Origin: Prevotella illustrans
Lineage (GTDB): Bacteria; Bacteroidota; Bacteroidia; Bacteroidales; Bacteroidaceae
Reading direction: 5' to 3'
Assembly (NCBI RefSeq): GCF_017426725.1
Contig: NZ_JAERMS010000009.1
Location: forward strand, 1-64,000
Length of the DNA stretch: 64,000 bases
The position numbers and the translations under genes were made by a program. The first letter of the stretch is position 1. Each line of letters begins with the position of its first letter. This document shows positions 62,661 through 64,000 of the stretch, piece after piece. The notes under the pieces are model-generated. The model ran no database searches. It was given only the letters and a program-made list of their open reading frames with translations, and had not been told where the DNA came from.

Positions 62661-62803
62661 TGAGTCGGCTTCGAGTCGGCTTCGCCGAGAAATCCTACAA
62701 ATCTTTCCAAATCTTCCAAATTTTATCATTATCTATTATTTGTTCGATTTGTTCAGATTTGTAAGATTTCTGTGCCGTGAGGCACACTCTTTCAGTCGGC
62801 TCA
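62661..62803. repeat. 140-bp repeat flanking the surface protein gene, right copy
   Basis: Direct copy of 56571-56712. It lies about 45 bases upstream of the start of the surface protein gene, so the two copies enclose the whole gene. Confidence 0.75.
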
Positions 62804-62908
62804 TCAACACGGCTGCGCCGTGAGCAGCATTTGTGCGTAGACAGCAAAAAGGATATACAAAAATAATAAAAAACGGGCTATTAACTTCAGACTTTTTAAA
62901 AGAAAGAT

Positions 62909-62940
62909 GGTTTTTAAGGCATTATTGCCCCTTAAAAACC
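62909..62940. other. Stem-loop in non-coding region
   Basis: GGTTTTTAAGG (62909-62919) pairs perfectly with CCTTAAAAACC (62930-62940) around a ten-base loop. It lies in the AT-rich non-coding stretch between the surface protein gene and element copy C. The open frame across it (78 codons, minus) is hydrophobic and probably not a gene. Confidence 0.4.
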
Positions 62941-63077
62941 TTAATATCCCCTTAAAATCGCTTAATAAGAAGCTTGATAAAGAGAAAATGAAGACGTATC
63001 TTGCAAACCTTGTTGTAAAAGCGATAAGACATAAGGACATGTTTTTCTTAGGTCTTTATGTCAAAAAAACATGGAAA

Positions 63078-63111
63078 ACCTACCCCGGCCCTCCCGAAGG
63101 GAGGGTGCACT
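63078..63111 (+). repeat. CCTCCC-GAA-GGGAGG hairpin repeat
   Basis: ACCTACCCCGGCCCTCCC followed by GAAGGGAGGGTGCAC forms a seven-base perfect stem (63089-63105) with a GAA loop. Related CCGGGGTAGG sequence occurs at 56289-56299. It resembles a REP-like dispersed sequence. Confidence 0.5.
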
Positions 63112-63114
63112 AAC

Positions 63115-63222
63115 TGAAAAGAAAAATATGTCCTTATGTCTTTATGTCAAAAAAAACACATGAGAAGAATATGTCTTTATATCAAAAAAACAACAATGAG
63201 GAAAATCTGTCCTTATGTCTTT
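63115..63222. repeat. Degenerate tandem repeat of ATGTCCTTATGTCTTTATGTC units
   Basis: Three or four copies of a roughly 35-base unit with TATGTCTTTATGTCAAAAAAA, with an earlier partial copy at about 63040-63070. Non-coding. Confidence 0.55.
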
Positions 63223-63223
63223 A

Positions 63224-63631
63224 CCCTGAATAATCTTTACATACACCCTCAAAAAAGTGGCATTATTTTGAAAAAGAAAAGAGACGGGCGAAAATAAGCG
63301 ATTGTAGAGAAAACTTATAAAGTACTGGTTATCAGTGTTTTGCGATTAACAAGGAGTTTTTTTTGTCGCTTTTTCGCCCTTAACAGCTATGCTTTCAGGC
63401 TATAATCGCGGCCCTTTTATCGGCTAAAAGCGGTGATTTGGCAAGGTAATCGTTATGCTTTGAGCCGATAAAAAGATCGCTTTGGGCATAAAAGGGTATG
63501 GAAATGGCATGAAAGGGTATCAAAATCGGCAAAGCGAAGGACTTTTCCGGCCTGCCGGCACTTAGATGAAGCGGTGCGAAAGTGTTAAAATCAGGTAGTT
63601 TTTTCTGACAAAATCACGGAAGTGCCGAATC
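63224..63631 (+). repeat. Dispersed 22-bp-unit element, copy C
   Basis: Homologous to copies A and B across TCTTTACATACACCCTC, AAAAAAGTGGC, GGTTATCA, CGCTTTTTCGCCCTTAA, the series of about 22-base units (ATCG-TATGCTTT-GAGCCGAT), and GTGTTAAAATC.GGTAGTTTTTTCT, ending CGGAAGTGCCGAATC. It lies about 170 bases ahead of the AAA ATPase gene that leaves the window. Confidence 0.8.
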
Positions 63632-63765
63632 ATAAAGCCGTTGAATCAATATACTCTATGAACATAGCTTTACTGCTTTTGATATTTGAAAGTAAGAATC
63701 AATACAGTGTAACTTTTCAAAAAGCGATTTTTCTAATAAAATTCGCTTTTCTAAAAGTTATTTCA

Positions 63766-63773
63766 TATATTTG
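63766..63773 (+). promoter_or_regulatory. -7 box upstream of AAA ATPase gene
   Basis: TATATTTG matches TAnnTTTG, about 27 bases before the ATG at 63800. A TTCG at 63742-63745 stands at the proper spacing for an imperfect -33. Confidence 0.5.
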
Positions 63774-63799
63774 CTTCCTCATCTTTCAATTAACGAGAT

Positions 63800-64000
63800 A
63801 TGGAACAAAAAGAAGTTTTTCCTTTAATGACCACCTATCACCGCAGACTGGCCATGACTGATATGCGGTTCATGCGATTCCTGCATGACAGGATTAACTG
63901 GAAATCAAGACTGATAGGTATATGTGGCTCACGAGGCGCCGGCAAGACCACCCTGATCTTGCAGCACATCAAGCAGACCTTTGCCAACATTGATGACGCC
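63800..64000 (+). CDS. AAA family ATPase, 5' part (runs off the window)
   Basis: Open from ATG 63800 to the end of the window, 67 codons. The protein starts MEQKEVFPLMTTYHRRLAMT, followed by Walker A GICGSRGAGKTTLILQH (about residues 43-59). This is the N-terminus of the common AAA_14/DUF4143-type ATPases of Bacteroidota, whose role is unsettled. A -7 box precedes it and the dispersed element copy C lies just upstream. The start is supported by the promoter and by the lack of coding upstream. Confidence 0.75.
   Translation, partial: MEQKEVFPLMTTYHRRLAMTDMRFMRFLHDRINWKSRLIGICGSRGAGKTTLILQHIKQTFANIDDA

Noticed and set aside
62804..63040. 78-codon hydrophobic frame on the minus strand, possibly a small membrane protein.
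   Set aside because: It overlaps a stem-loop and repeat DNA and has no promoter match. I suspect it is a translated dispersed repeat.

Overview
The window is chromosomal DNA of a Bacteroidota bacterium, most likely a Prevotella-like member of the Bacteroidales. Pointers are promoters of the TTG-N19-21-TAnnTTTG type, weak Shine-Dalgarno sequences, the long IspG, TonB receptors with an N-terminal carboxypeptidase-like domain, an ECF sigma gene overlapping a membrane-anchored beta-barrel gene, and a secreted repeat protein with a C-terminal tail of the sort found on Prevotella surface proteins. No rRNA or tRNA gene was found.

Left part (1-8.0 kb): two small accessory genes (one DUF5053-like), then xerD and aroQ read divergently from promoters that lie inside each other's leader. 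These are followed by an O-methyltransferase, rbfA, a LolC/E-type permease, and, convergent, a Dna2-like nuclease-helicase. From 8.04 to 8.87 kb there is a non-coding inverted repeat around a dispersed element. From 8.9 to 17.5 kb, on the minus strand, lies a haem/metallotetrapyrrole uptake operon of hmu type: calycin-like lipoprotein, TonB receptor, membrane-anchored CobN/HmuS-like chelatase, membrane protein, ExbB/MotA-type protein and DUF2149 protein, under a well-formed promoter at 17.62-17.65 kb.

Middle part (18-34 kb): housekeeping genes (dinB, an SF1 helicase, ispG, purE, a PAP2-like protein, rpoN), an ECF sigma factor operon with envelope proteins (26.9-30.6 kb), a U32 peptidase-family protein, a PlsC-like acyltransferase and a PfkB-family kinase.

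The main accessory system is an aryl polyene/flexirubin-type pigment cluster (34.25-55.7 kb). An AMP-ligase and an ACP read leftward. About twenty genes read rightward from one strong promoter at 36.67-36.70 kb: ketoreductase, three ketosynthases, two Cys-less ketosynthase-like (chain-length-factor) proteins, two more ACPs, dehydratase/thioesterase hot-dog proteins, methyltransferase, LpxL-type acyltransferase, glycosyltransferase, LolA-like carrier, an MMPL exporter fused to an acyltransferase, two tandem FAD oxidoreductases and a secreted esterase. Together they can load an aryl starter, extend and dehydrate it to a polyene, attach it to lipid and move it to the outer membrane.

Right part (55.7-64 kb): a repeat-rich area, a small KPE-type protein, a secreted GLUG-like repeat protein of about 1,911 residues broken by a one-base frameshift near its start, more dispersed repeats, and the 5' end of an AAA ATPase running off the window. 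A family of roughly 410-bp elements built on 22-bp palindromic units occurs three times (8.3, 17.8, 63.2 kb), with a short array of the same units inside the pigment cluster (35.9 kb). It is the least explained structure seen here.
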